64,000 nucleotides of DNA from Metabacillus dongyingensis (GCF_019933155.2 NZ_CP082944.1:4466001-4530000), one strand, 5' to 3'; counted from the first letter of the stretch, positions 44,363 through 52,300 are shown. Numbers and translations: made by a program. Notes: generated from the letters alone by a model not told the origin.

Positions 44363-44478
44363 TAATGTTCTTCATTTTTAAACAACTTTATTATTTTTTA
44401 AATAACTTTATTATCAATTCAACAACTTTATTTTCATTAAACATTAACCTGGCTAATATGTCTGATCCTTTTATAACT

Positions 44479-44509
44479 TTTCAACAAACGCGCCCGATTG
44501 CGGAAGATC
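44479..44509. repeat. P-element 18 (hybrid)
   Basis: TTCAACAAACGCGCCC joined to GATTGCGGAAGATC; the left arm belongs to the TTCAACAA type and the right arm to the TTGCGGAA type. Confidence 0.65.
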
Positions 44510-44647
44510 GTTGATTAAGGTATAGGCTCCACAGATATAAAGGCCATGTATATTTTCACTCCTCTGTATTTTTTTCGGAAAATTTGATAAATTGATGGTA
44601 ACTAATGAATCCTAATTTAGATAGTTACAAACAAGGAGGCTATCCTA

Positions 44648-45139
44648 ATGAGTAAAAAAGAAATCTTGCAAAATGGAGTCAATCAAGTTTTTTACGAAGA
44701 AGAATGGTACCCACCGATATCAGAAGCGTTAAAGAATCTTACCGCTGCACAAGCATGTTGGCAACCAGAAGGAAAGGCCGCTAATACGATTTGGGAAAAT
44801 GTAAACCATTTACTAACCTTTAAAGAGCGCTTACTTTCCCGCTTACATCAAGATGACACATTTGTTGTTCCACAAAATAATGATGACACGTTTGTCCAAG
44901 GTGGAGCTAATGATGAAGATGCTTGGCAAGAAACAGTGAAGCGAACGCTTCACGTACATGATGCCTTACAATCTTCATTAACATCCCTTCAAGAAGCAGA
45001 ATTGGATCAACCTAGTCCTTCTCTGCCAGTTTGGCAACAATACCTAAATCTCCTTTTGCACGATGCTTATCATACAGGACAAATTGTACAACTTCGCAAA
45101 CTACAAGGTTCATGGCCAGCTAAGCGCTCATATTTATAA
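44648..45139 (+). CDS. DinB family protein
   Basis: A 163-residue four-helix-bundle protein of the DinB/YfiT metal-dependent superfamily. The putative metal histidines are in WENVNHLLTFKE (near 55), and HDAYHTGQIVQLRKLQG near 141-157. AAGGAGG precedes ATG 44648. Related proteins act as thiol-dependent transferases or stress hydrolases; the reaction is unknown. Single-gene unit with its own terminator. Confidence 0.85.
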   Translation: MSKKEILQNGVNQVFYEEEWYPPISEALKNLTAAQACWQPEGKAANTIWENVNHLLTFKERLLSRLHQDDTFVVPQNNDDTFVQGGANDEDAWQETVKRTLHVHDALQSSLTSLQEAELDQPSPSLPVWQQYLNLLLHDAYHTGQIVQLRKLQGSWPAKRSYL

Positions 45140-45212
45140 ACGATGATTAAAATTGCTTGAGTTTCGCACACAACAAAACGATTTAAAAGCAGATCTAACT
45201 GTTACATCAAAT

Positions 45213-45257
45213 AAAAGCCCAATTTCTCAGTATTAAAATTGAGAAATTGGGCTTTTT
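45213..45257 (+). terminator. Terminator after the DinB gene
   Basis: AAAAGCCCAATTTCTCA pairs with TGAGAAATTGGGCTTTTTT. Confidence 0.9.
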
Positions 45258-45292
45258 TATTACTCCATAATAGCGCCTTTTAATGGAATAAC
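45258..45292. repeat. P-element 19
   Basis: TTATTACTCCATAATAGCGCC joined to TTTTAATGGAATAAC (left part is 21 bases when including its final C; arms TCCAT/ATGGA pair). It abuts the DinB terminator directly. Confidence 0.65.
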
Positions 45293-45479
45293 TTTAATTA
45301 TGGAGCAATACTCGTTAACCAATCAGGGACTCTTTTCTTCGTAGCTATTAAAAACTCACTTCATATGCATCTCAATCCATTCTTTTACCAAACGTTTGGT
45401 GCGGCGCGTAAATAAGCTTCTTGAAATCAGTTCGTATTACCTAACAATCCACTCCATCAAAAAACTTTTGTCTCCATTT

Positions 45480-45506
45480 TGTCACAGAATCATTCACTCA
45501 TCCGTT
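45480..45506 (+). promoter_or_regulatory. ECF41-type promoter
   Basis: TGTCACA (45480-45486), exactly 16 bp, then CGTT (45503-45506). The reported ECF41 consensus is TGTCACA-N16-CGTC, so this is one base off. It lies directly upstream of the operon that encodes an ECF41 sigma factor. Confidence 0.8.
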
Positions 45507-45538
45507 ATATTAGTAAATAATCGAAAAGGATGATGACG

Positions 45539-46828
45539 ATGACAAAATATGAAGTGGCTATTGTAGGCGGGGGAATTGCGGGTTTAACGGCTGCGATCTA
45601 TGCAGCAAAAGCAGGGAAACGAACCATTGTACTGGAACAACAAAAGCGGTTGGGAGGCAGGGCCATCACCAACAAAAAGCAGGGTGTATATTTTAATTTG
45701 GGTGGGCATGCACTTTATAAAGGGGAAGCGTACGAAGCATTCCGCGAACTCGGATTACGACTTGAGGGAAGCACACCGTCTATTGATGCTTACGGGATGT
45801 GGAAAGAACAAATGTTGCCCATACCAACGAACATATCTTCCTTCTTTCAAACGCCGCTCCTAAGTTGGGAAGGAAAGCTCGAATTGGCAAAATGGTTCAT
45901 TAAATTAGGAAAAATGGACACAAGCGTTTGGAACCAGATCAGTATCCGCGATTGGATTGAAACTCAATTGCATAATCCAATGCTGCGCAACGTGTTCTAT
46001 GCACTGCTCCGAACAACCACTTATGTGTTTGCACCTGAATTACACGCTGCTGGTCCTGCCTTAAAGCAGTTGCAGCGTTCATTAAAAGGAGTTTTGTATC
46101 TTGATAAAGGCTGGGGGACAGTCGTAGAAGAACTGCGTGAACTTGCTGTCCAACAAGGAGTGGAGCTGATCACCGGTTGTAAAGTGGTTGCAGTCGAACA
46201 TCAAGATCAAAAAGTACACTCGATTTTATGTGAGGGTGGCACTAAAATTGAAGCATCGAATGTTATACTAACTACACCACCTTCCATTTCTCACAAACTA
46301 GTTCCCCATGCGGATCAAACAGCACTCGACACGTGGAACAAGCAAGCTATTCCTGTTACAGTTGCTTGTCTAGATGTTGGTTTGCGCCAATTGCCTAATC
46401 CAAAGCACCAATTTATCTATGGATTGGATCAACCAATTTTCTTTACGCACCAATCACGGGAGGGAAAACCAAGACCCGCTATCTTAAGTGATGATGGAAC
46501 ACAAGTGATATCGCTTTTTAAATATCAGGGTCCACAAACAGATGCAGCGAAGGATGAGAGTGAGTTGGAGCAAGTATTAGATGTGGTTCAACCCGGCTGG
46601 CGGAAAGAATTAGTTATAAGACAGTTCCTGCCGAAAATGACGGTTGTCCACGATTTTCCTCATAGGAAAAGAATGGAGAATCCAGGCCCTGCTGTTCCTG
46701 AAATTGATGGACTATATGTTGCTGGTGACTGGGTCTCACATGGGGAGCTACTCGTTGATACATCCGTAGCTAGCGCTAAACGAGTCGTTTCACAACTACT
46801 AAATACTAGAGAGGTGATCAAATTATGA
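45539..46828 (+). CDS. FAD-dependent amine-oxidase/phytoene-desaturase-like oxidoreductase
   Basis: A 429-residue flavoprotein. The N-terminal motif VAIVGGGIAGLTAAIYAAKAG (core VGGGIAGLTAA) is followed by LEQQKRLGGRAIT (GRA motif near 40), and the C-terminal FAD contact is GLYVAGDWVSHGELLVDTS (core AGDWV). It belongs to the NAD(P)-binding Rossmann/phytoene dehydrogenase group. The start is ATG 45539, eight bases after AAAGGA. It overlaps the sigma factor gene by four bases; ECF41 sigma factors are commonly paired with an oxidoreductase of this sort (COE genes). Confidence 0.82.
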   Translation: MTKYEVAIVGGGIAGLTAAIYAAKAGKRTIVLEQQKRLGGRAITNKKQGVYFNLGGHALYKGEAYEAFRELGLRLEGSTPSIDAYGMWKEQMLPIPTNISSFFQTPLLSWEGKLELAKWFIKLGKMDTSVWNQISIRDWIETQLHNPMLRNVFYALLRTTTYVFAPELHAAGPALKQLQRSLKGVLYLDKGWGTVVEELRELAVQQGVELITGCKVVAVEHQDQKVHSILCEGGTKIEASNVILTTPPSISHKLVPHADQTALDTWNKQAIPVTVACLDVGLRQLPNPKHQFIYGLDQPIFFTHQSREGKPRPAILSDDGTQVISLFKYQGPQTDAAKDESELEQVLDVVQPGWRKELVIRQFLPKMTVVHDFPHRKRMENPGPAVPEIDGLYVAGDWVSHGELLVDTSVASAKRVVSQLLNTREVIKL

Positions 46829-47691
46829 GTATGGAAAGACTTTATCAAACCTATCAACCTCTGCTTTTTTCCTTAGCCTATCGTATGTTAGGGAGCGTGA
46901 TGGATTCAGAGGACATTGTCCAAGAAGCGTTTATAACCTTTCATCAACTTCCCAACTACGAACATATTGAAAACAAAAAAGCGTATCTATGTAAGATAGT
47001 CACTAATCGCTGTCTGGATTTGATACGGTCATCCGCAAAAAAACGTGAGGTATATGTCGGACCGTGGCTTCCGGAACCATTGCTTGAAATAGAGAATTCA
47101 CCTAACGATCCTTCACAAGTCTTTTTTCAACAAGAATCCATCTCCACCGCATATTTGCTTTTATTACAACAACTAAATGCGATAGAACGAGCCGTCTTTT
47201 TGCTTCGTGAAGTCTTCCAATACTCTTATGATGAAATAGCTGAAATTCTCGGAAAAAGCAATGCTAACTGTCGGCAAATTTTTCACCGTACGAAAAAAAG
47301 CATGGAATATGACCCTAAGAAACAGCCTTCGATTTCAATGGCGGAATCTGCAGTAAAAGAGTTTGTACAGTCTATCTTAAATGGAAACGTAAATCAATTA
47401 TTGGACCTTGTCAGCGAAGATGTCGCAATGTACTCGGATGGAGGCGGCAAAGTAAAAGCCGCACAAGTACCTATTTTCGGTGCTACCAGAGTGGTTCAAC
47501 TGCTCCAAAGCCTCATGAAAATGTATGCAGGCAAGTTCACCATCAAATATACATCTGTCAACGGTCTACCAGGACTAATTTTAACAATCGATGATCACTT
47601 ACAATATGTGTTCTCCTTTGCTTTTAACGGCAATCGAATTCAGACGATCTACTCGGTTGCTAATCCCGATAAACTACGACATTTGTATTAG
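46825..47691 (+). CDS. ECF41 RNA polymerase sigma factor with SnoaL-like C-terminal domain
   Basis: A 288-residue sigma factor. Region 2 carries MLGSVMDSEDIVQEAFI (near 22), region 4 carries LREVFQYSYDEIAEILGKS (near 133), and a C-terminal NTF2/SnoaL-like domain fills residues 175-288. The three ECF41 hallmarks are present: WLPEP in the linker (near 92), DGGGK (near 208) and NPDKL (near 281). No anti-sigma gene is present; in this group the C-terminal extension controls activity. Coupled translationally to the FAD oxidoreductase. Confidence 0.92.
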   Translation: MSMERLYQTYQPLLFSLAYRMLGSVMDSEDIVQEAFITFHQLPNYEHIENKKAYLCKIVTNRCLDLIRSSAKKREVYVGPWLPEPLLEIENSPNDPSQVFFQQESISTAYLLLLQQLNAIERAVFLLREVFQYSYDEIAEILGKSNANCRQIFHRTKKSMEYDPKKQPSISMAESAVKEFVQSILNGNVNQLLDLVSEDVAMYSDGGGKVKAAQVPIFGATRVVQLLQSLMKMYAGKFTIKYTSVNGLPGLILTIDDHLQYVFSFAFNGNRIQTIYSVANPDKLRHLY

Positions 47692-47742
47692 AAGACTCCA
47701 TACGATCACTAAATCACAGTTTTCGCTCTATCAATTAGACAC

Positions 47743-47781
47743 AAAAAACAGCTGGCCCATCCATTAAGCTAACTGTTTTTT
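47743..47781 (+). terminator. Terminator of the ECF41 operon
   Basis: AAAAAACAG pairs with CTGTTTTTT, with an imperfect inner stem. Confidence 0.7.
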
Positions 47782-47807
47782 ACTATTTATCGATCATTAC
47801 TTCCTCC

Positions 47808-47880
47808 TTGAACTAAGGTGGCTTTTCTTCAATAAGGTCTTTGAAACGATCTTCCGCAATCTGGCCCGTTTGCGGAAGAA
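47808..47880. repeat. P-element 20 (compound)
   Basis: A left half TTGAACTAAGGTGGC with TCTTCAATAAGG, then a symmetric unit CTTCCGCAATCTGGCCC/GTTTGCGGAAG (47851-47878). It ends six bases before the stop codon of the hydrolase. Confidence 0.75.
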
Positions 47881-47885
47881 AAAAT

Positions 47886-48437
47886 TCAGTTATTTTTGAA
47901 GAAGTGCAATGTTTCTCTAAATGTATTTTGAGCTAATTCTTCATTATATTTAGAAGAGTATGGATTACTAAATCCGTGTTCACCCTTACATATATGTACA
48001 TCTATTTTTGGTTTATCTAAAGTTGAAACTAATTCATCAACATTAAATGATTCTTCCACTTTCGGAAAAAATAACAACACCGGACATTTTGAATATATAT
48101 TTACATAGTCCCTAATACGTGAACCATAGTATCCAACGATACCATCAACATATTCTTCCTCACTACACAACCAAGCAACCGTTGCCCCTACACTAAATCC
48201 AATGATAAATATTTTTGAATACTCATCTTGAATATCTAATAATATATTTTTTACTTTATGTAATCCGTTTGTGAAACCTATATTATCCATAAAATTATGG
48301 TAAGCCTTTACCTCTTGAGAATAATCAAAGGGTATTTCTTGTTCTAATAAATTTGGACAAATGACATCAAAATTTTGTTCTGATAGTAACTCACATAAAT
48401 CCACCATATGTTGGTTAATTCCATATATTTCGTGAAA
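47886..48437 (-). pseudogene. Dienelactone-hydrolase family protein, 5'-truncated
   Basis: The readable frame begins at TTT 48437 with FHEIYGINQHM, the conserved start of DLH proteins, and is preceded by an in-frame TAG (48438-48440) lying inside P-element 21. The normal first strand (roughly eight to ten residues) and promoter are missing. The rest is intact: nucleophile elbow GFSVGATVAW (Ser in place of the usual Cys) and GEHGFSNP with the catalytic His. An internal ATG at 48407 could give a 173-residue product, but it would lack the first strand. Confidence 0.65.
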
Positions 48438-48460
48438 CTAACCTGCCCGTTAGTTTAAAT
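48434..48460. repeat. P-element 21 (at a gene breakpoint)
   Basis: AAACTAAC-CTGCCC-GTTAGTTT, symmetric. Its left arm supplies the TAG that interrupts the hydrolase reading frame. Confidence 0.8.
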
Positions 48461-48517
48461 GAAAACCTTCACATTTCCACGATGTATTTTTTAAAAAATC
48501 CATTTTCATTAAAAACG

Positions 48518-48552
48518 TTCCTCAAGAACCTGGTCCTTTAACTAAGGAAGAT
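48518..48552. repeat. P-element 22 (diverged)
   Basis: TTCCTCAAGAACCTGGTCC with TTTAACTAAGGAAGA; only the outer TTCCT/AGGAA pairing and the CTGGTCC centre are clear. Confidence 0.45.
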
Positions 48553-48566
48553 AGAAAATTGAATCC

Positions 48567-48631
48567 TTCACAATACTGCCCTTTAATGGAATAACATACC
48601 ACTTCGAGATGAACCACCTAATTGCCTTTTT
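48567..48631. repeat. P-element 23, long duplicate type
   Basis: Second copy of the unit at 43075; bases 48573-48631 differ from 43081-43139 at one position. Confidence 0.85.
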
Positions 48632-48720
48632 TCACTCTAGAAAATGGCCATTTTATTGAACAAGCAGGGGAGGAGAGGGTTATTCTTTCGGATACCTTCT
48701 TTTGAGCATTGGACAGCATA

Positions 48721-48746
48721 AAAGCCCTCCTAACGGAAGGCTTTTT
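48721..48746 (+). terminator. Orphan terminator
   Basis: AGCCCTCC-TAAC-GGAAGGCT with TTTTT after it. No plus-strand gene ends upstream within 1 kb. Confidence 0.6.
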
Positions 48747-48760
48747 CTATTTTTTTGGGA

Positions 48761-48795
48761 CACTTATTCAATTAAAGCCCCCGATTGTGGAATAT
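48761..48795. repeat. P-element 24 (hybrid)
   Basis: TTATTCAATTAAAGCCCC joined to CGATTGTGGAATATC. Confidence 0.65.
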
Positions 48796-48803
48796 CATTT
48801 ATG

Positions 48804-48839
48804 TTGTCTTATTAAAGAAAAGACCCGTTAGTGTTATTT
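48804..48839. repeat. P-element 25 (abuts a stop codon)
   Basis: TTGTCTTATTAAAGAAAAGA followed by CCCGTTAGTGTTATTT; it ends at the base before the stop codon of the next minus-strand gene. Confidence 0.55.
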
Positions 48840-49139
48840 TCATTTTTCTTTAGTAAAATAGAAACCTGTCCCATTTTCTTGTGGAACAAACCCTTGTTGA
48901 GCTGAACTATTTTCCACCATATTTCGCTCTTCTACTGTTATAACTGTGGTAACATCTTTACCTTCAGTTACCATACCTTCTCTACGGTCTTGTTCCTCTC
49001 TAGTAACAAGTTTATATGTATCTGTTTGTTTTGAGGAAACTTCCGCTGATGCTTCTGTTTTTTGCAAGTCTTTCGCAAAACCAATTGATAATGCTAAAAC
49101 TCCTGCAAAACCAAGGGTTAAAACTAATTTCCCTTTCAT
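48840..49139 (-). CDS. Small secreted protein, unknown function
   Basis: A 99-residue protein with a Sec-type N-terminus: basic MKGK, a hydrophobic core (LVLTLGFAGVLALSIGFA) and a plausible cleavage near residue 31 (TEASAEV). The mature part is charged, rich in Glu/Lys/Thr, with no cysteines. AGGAGG lies upstream of ATG 49139 (on the plus strand TCCT at 49149-49153). No family is recognised. Confidence 0.6.
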   Translation of the reverse strand: MKGKLVLTLGFAGVLALSIGFAKDLQKTEASAEVSSKQTDTYKLVTREEQDRREGMVTEGKDVTTVITVEERNMVENSSAQQGFVPQENGTGFYFTKEK

Positions 49140-49216
49140 ATAAAAAACCTCCTAATAGTTTCTAGCTTGCACTAATAACATATTTTACCATAACTAAAAC
49201 TATGTTACTTTAAAAT

Positions 49217-49262
49217 TTATTTCTTCAACTAAATTGCCCTTTAATTCAATAAGAAGAGGCGG
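49217..49262. repeat. P-element 26 (right edge of array, truncated)
   Basis: CTTCAACTAAATTGCCC with TTTAATTCAATAAGAAGAGGCG; the match to the full copies stops at the inner stem. Confidence 0.7.
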
Positions 49263-49432
49263 ATAAATCCCACTTAAACGTTGTCTGTCAGTAGTCATCA
49301 GGCAATAAAAGAAAGTGGGAATTCGCAAGCCAATTAGCACACTAATTTTATGATGTACAATAGTTATTGTCCTGTTGCTAAATAGGTAACTATTTCTGTT
49401 CATAAACGGTTGAAAACCTTGTAATATCAACA

Positions 49433-49476
49433 AAAATAACAGGTCTAATTCATATGCGAATGAGCCTGCTATTTTT
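49433..49476 (+). terminator. Orphan terminator-like hairpin
   Basis: AAAATAACAGG pairs imperfectly with CCTGCTATTTTT; no gene precedes it on the plus strand. Confidence 0.45.
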
Positions 49477-49508
49477 AGTGCTATTTACTTTTTTCCTTCC
49501 GTAAACGG

Positions 49509-49537
49509 AACCCCTCTGATTATAATCAGGGGTTTTT
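49509..49537 (+). terminator. Orphan terminator-like hairpin
   Basis: AACCCCTCTGAT pairs with ATCAGGGGTT, followed by TTTTTC; no gene precedes it on the plus strand. Confidence 0.55.
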
Positions 49538-49656
49538 CTTTTGAAGAATCCTATTATTAATAATGCTAATAAATATTATAATTTATATTTATTTTACTAA
49601 TAGTTATGGAGTTGATAAAGTTATCTTAAGAACAAATTGCTTAGGAAGTGTACATC

Positions 49657-50670
49657 ATGTTGAACAGTCAAACAAAGCTAAAACATCAGCGGTTGCCTTT
49701 TATGCAAGGGATTTTGCTGACATTCATATTTGCAGCTATTGCTTCTTATCTAGCAAGTTTCTCCTTATTTTCCGTTATAGGACCCCTTATCATCGCCATG
49801 ATTCTGGGAATGTTGTGGAGAGCTTCTGCCGGAATAAGTGAACCAGTGCTTACAGGAGCCTCTTTTTCAAGCAAAAAGCTATTGCGCCTCGGCATCATTT
49901 TTCTCGGAATGAGATTAAATCTGACAGTACTTTATCAAGCTGGATTTAACGTGTTTATCCTTTCCTTAATCGTAATCCTCTTTACCATGCCCCTGGTATA
50001 TGCTCTTTCCCGCTTTCTCAAAGTGGATAAGAAAATCAGTATACTCACCGCATGCGGAACTGCAATTTGCGGGGCTGCAGCTGTTGCGGCAATTGCCCCA
50101 TTAGTGAAGGCGAATGATGAGGAGACTGCTGTAAGTGCAGGAACCATTGCCATTTTAGGCACCGCCTTTACCCTGCTGTACACCTTTTTATATTCTTTTA
50201 TAAATCTAACCCCCTATGGTTTCGGTGCTTTTTCCGGGGGAACGCTGCATGAAGTTGCACATGTCGTAGCTGCGGCATCGATTGGAGGAACCGAATCAGA
50301 AGATTTAGCCATTATCGTAAAATTAACCCGTGTCGCCCTGCTTGTACCCGCTGCTCTGATAGTCGGAATCCTTTTTAGAGAAAAAAAGGCAGAAGGCGCT
50401 CCTTCTTCCCTGCCTATTCCTTGGTTTATTCTAGGATTCCTTTTCATGAGCGGGTTGAATACAGCTGGAATTGCTTCAGAGGAAACGGCCTCTTTCCTTG
50501 TCTCTTTTTCCTATCTATTAATTGGAATGGCCATGGCTGGACTTGGATTAAACGTAAACTTAAAGACTTTTAAAAAGCTTGGCTCTAAGCCGCTGATTGC
50601 CGGTTTGACAGGGTCTGTGCTGCTGTCTGCTGCGGGGTACGGATTAGTTCTATTGCTGGGGCTTAATTAA
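49657..50670 (+). CDS. YeiH-family putative exporter (UPF0324)
   Basis: A 337-residue integral membrane protein with about ten helices. The block LTACGTAICGAAAVAAIAPL (core CGTAICGAAAVAA, near 130) and GTLHEVAHVVAAASIGG (core LHEVAHVVAA, near 193) are characteristic of the YeiH/PSE family. The start is ATG 49657 with AGGAAG upstream. Members are thought to export sulfate or sulfonate-type anions, but that role is poorly tested. No LysR regulator is adjacent. Confidence 0.85.
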   Translation: MLNSQTKLKHQRLPFMQGILLTFIFAAIASYLASFSLFSVIGPLIIAMILGMLWRASAGISEPVLTGASFSSKKLLRLGIIFLGMRLNLTVLYQAGFNVFILSLIVILFTMPLVYALSRFLKVDKKISILTACGTAICGAAAVAAIAPLVKANDEETAVSAGTIAILGTAFTLLYTFLYSFINLTPYGFGAFSGGTLHEVAHVVAAASIGGTESEDLAIIVKLTRVALLVPAALIVGILFREKKAEGAPSSLPIPWFILGFLFMSGLNTAGIASEETASFLVSFSYLLIGMAMAGLGLNVNLKTFKKLGSKPLIAGLTGSVLLSAAGYGLVLLLGLN

Positions 50671-50708
50671 AAATGGAGGACCGGTCAGTTACGATCGGTC
50701 CCTTCGTA

Positions 50709-51197
50709 TTAATGAGCTATTAATGCCCTAACCCGTTTCTCAAGCAGCTCCGTCCCTCCATACCCGGTAAGTACACTCACAATTTCACCATTCTCATCTA
50801 CAAAAAAAGTGGTAGGCACCGCTGCCACTCTAAACATGGTTGAAGCTTCCCCTGTCTTATCAAGCAAAACAGGAAATGAAAATCTATAGTCTTTAGCGAA
50901 CATATACGCTCCTTCTTCTGAATCCTGATTGGTCATATTGACCGCATAAATTTTCACCTGACCTTTATATTTCTCAGCAAGCTTCACTAAATCAGGTGCT
51001 TCCATTTTGCAGGGGCCGCACCAGGATGCCCAGAAATTCAGGATGATAGGCTGATCGTAGGGCGGTTTTATTTCATGTTCTTTCTGATTGATATCCGACA
51101 GCTTAAGTTCAGGTGCTTTTGCTGCAGCAGTTTGTTCCAGCGGGATACAAAGACTGAGCAGTACAGCAAGCAGAATCAGTCGTGCTATAATAATCAC
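50709..51197 (-). CDS. Thioredoxin-like thiol-disulfide protein (TlpA/ResA type)
   Basis: A 162-residue exported thioredoxin-fold protein. A signal or anchor helix (about 3-25) precedes the AhpC/TSA-Redoxin domain; the active site is WASWCGPCKMEAP (near 57-69) and the cis-proline is in AAVPTTFFV (near 131). It acts outside the membrane in disulfide reduction, for example for cytochrome c maturation or spore proteins. The start is uncertain: GTG 51197 lies too close to AAGGAAG, so a slightly downstream start is possible. Confidence 0.82.
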   Translation of the reverse strand: MIIIARLILLAVLLSLCIPLEQTAAAKAPELKLSDINQKEHEIKPPYDQPIILNFWASWCGPCKMEAPDLVKLAEKYKGQVKIYAVNMTNQDSEEGAYMFAKDYRFSFPVLLDKTGEASTMFRVAAVPTTFFVDENGEIVSVLTGYGGTELLEKRVRALIAH

Positions 51198-51294
51198 CTT
51201 CCTTTTTTATCCTTATTATTCTCCTTTAAGAATGGACATATTCCTGTGAGACGAGCGTACATATGAATTAAGATGTTTTTGAAAGGAGCGGCTG

Positions 51295-51621
51295 GTGTTG
51301 CTGTCTAAAACAAGTTCACAAATCTTCACTCTCTTTTTTCTCGTTCTCCTGATTGGAACGATGGCCTATTTAGATTCCTTTCAGGCAAAAAATACCGAAA
51401 CAGGATCTTTTCCTATGGCTGCTGAAGAAGAAGCAGAGACTGCGGCAAAGGAGCAGCCGCTTTTTACAGTGTACGAGGATAAGAAAATCGCATCAGAAGA
51501 GAAAGATGGATATTGGGTAGAAACATATCAGGAGTTTGAAATCCTTAAAGATGCAGATGGAAAAACGGTAGAAGTGAAGCCGACAGAGAACTACAGTTAC
51601 TTAAAATATAGAGTAGATTAA
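51295..51621 (+). CDS. Small membrane-anchored protein, unknown function
   Basis: A 108-residue protein: one N-terminal helix (about 8-26) and an acidic extracytoplasmic part rich in Glu and Lys (AEEEAETAAKEQ) ending with a YWVETYQEFEIL segment. The start is GTG 51295, seven bases after AAAGGAG; TTG 51298 is an alternative. It is divergent from the thioredoxin-like gene. No family is recognised. Confidence 0.6.
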   Translation: MLLSKTSSQIFTLFFLVLLIGTMAYLDSFQAKNTETGSFPMAAEEEAETAAKEQPLFTVYEDKKIASEEKDGYWVETYQEFEILKDADGKTVEVKPTENYSYLKYRVD

Positions 51622-51626
51622 ATGAC

Positions 51627-51660
51627 AAAAAAGCTGATCTGTATGAAGATCAGCTTTTTT
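51627..51660. terminator. Bidirectional terminator
   Basis: AAGCTGATCT/AGATCAGCTT with A and T flanks, between the small protein (+) and the XRE remnant (-). Confidence 0.9.
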
Positions 51661-52300
51661 ATTTGGAAAGCAGGATATATCCTTTGTTATACAGCTTCCC
51701 GCTCTGCTGAAATTTAGACGGATAGGTTTCCACAAGATATTCTCCCTGTAAATGACCAAGACTCAATTGCATCGTTTGCTTGAAAGGAGCATTTTTATAA
51801 AAAGAATCCGCCAGGTGCCGCTCTTTTCCGATTGAAAGTCCCTTCGGCACGAAGATGTTCCAATGTGAAAGAGGAATCACACCTGAAATAGCCAAGTCTC
51901 TCCGTCCTGCTGAATGGAAATCGGTCACCATTAAAATAGCCCGGTTCTGATCTTGCGCACAGCCTGCAAATTTGACTGCAACAGCTTCTAATGAAGCGCG
52001 AAAGTATTTTGAGAGCGGCTTAAAAGAAGCAAGTTTCTCGCCATGCTTCTCCATCTGACGCTTAAATTCAGCTGTCGGCAGCAAGAGCTCTGATGCCACC
52101 TCATCACAAAGCCTTTCAATTTCGTCCTGCCCGTCTTTCCCCTTTAGCTGTCCCATTGTTACTTCAAGCGCGATGGCAAGCTGATAAAGCTTTTCTGCGG
52201 AGATTTGTTTGTTTGGATATTCTCTATTTGTGAAAGATAAGGCTTAGAGACTCCAGATTCACTTGAGAGTTTTGCTGATAGTCAAGATTTCAACTTGGAA
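51659..52300 (-). pseudogene. XRE-type HTH / ImmA-IrrE remnant
   Basis: The 165-residue open part (from ATG 52156) begins in IERLCDEVASELLLP, which matches the segment after the HExxH helix of ImmA/IrrE metallopeptidases. The same strand upstream encodes KLSSESGVSKPYLSQIEN (core GVSKPYLSQIEN), an XRE helix-turn-helix, then a one-base frameshift near 52200, then LYQLAIALEVTMGQL. The HExxH zinc motif is missing between the two, so the gene has an internal deletion, a frameshift and no start. It is probably non-functional. Confidence 0.7.

Noticed and set aside
30938..49262. CRISPR array
   Set aside because: The repeats are unevenly spaced, vary in length, are separated by genes, and no cas genes are present.
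30938..49262. Prophage or integrative element
   Set aside because: No integrase, structural, replication or transfer genes and no flanking attachment repeats; only an IS110 remnant was found.
49200..49433. 77-residue minus-strand ORF
   Set aside because: It runs through P-element 26 and has no start signal; probably chance.
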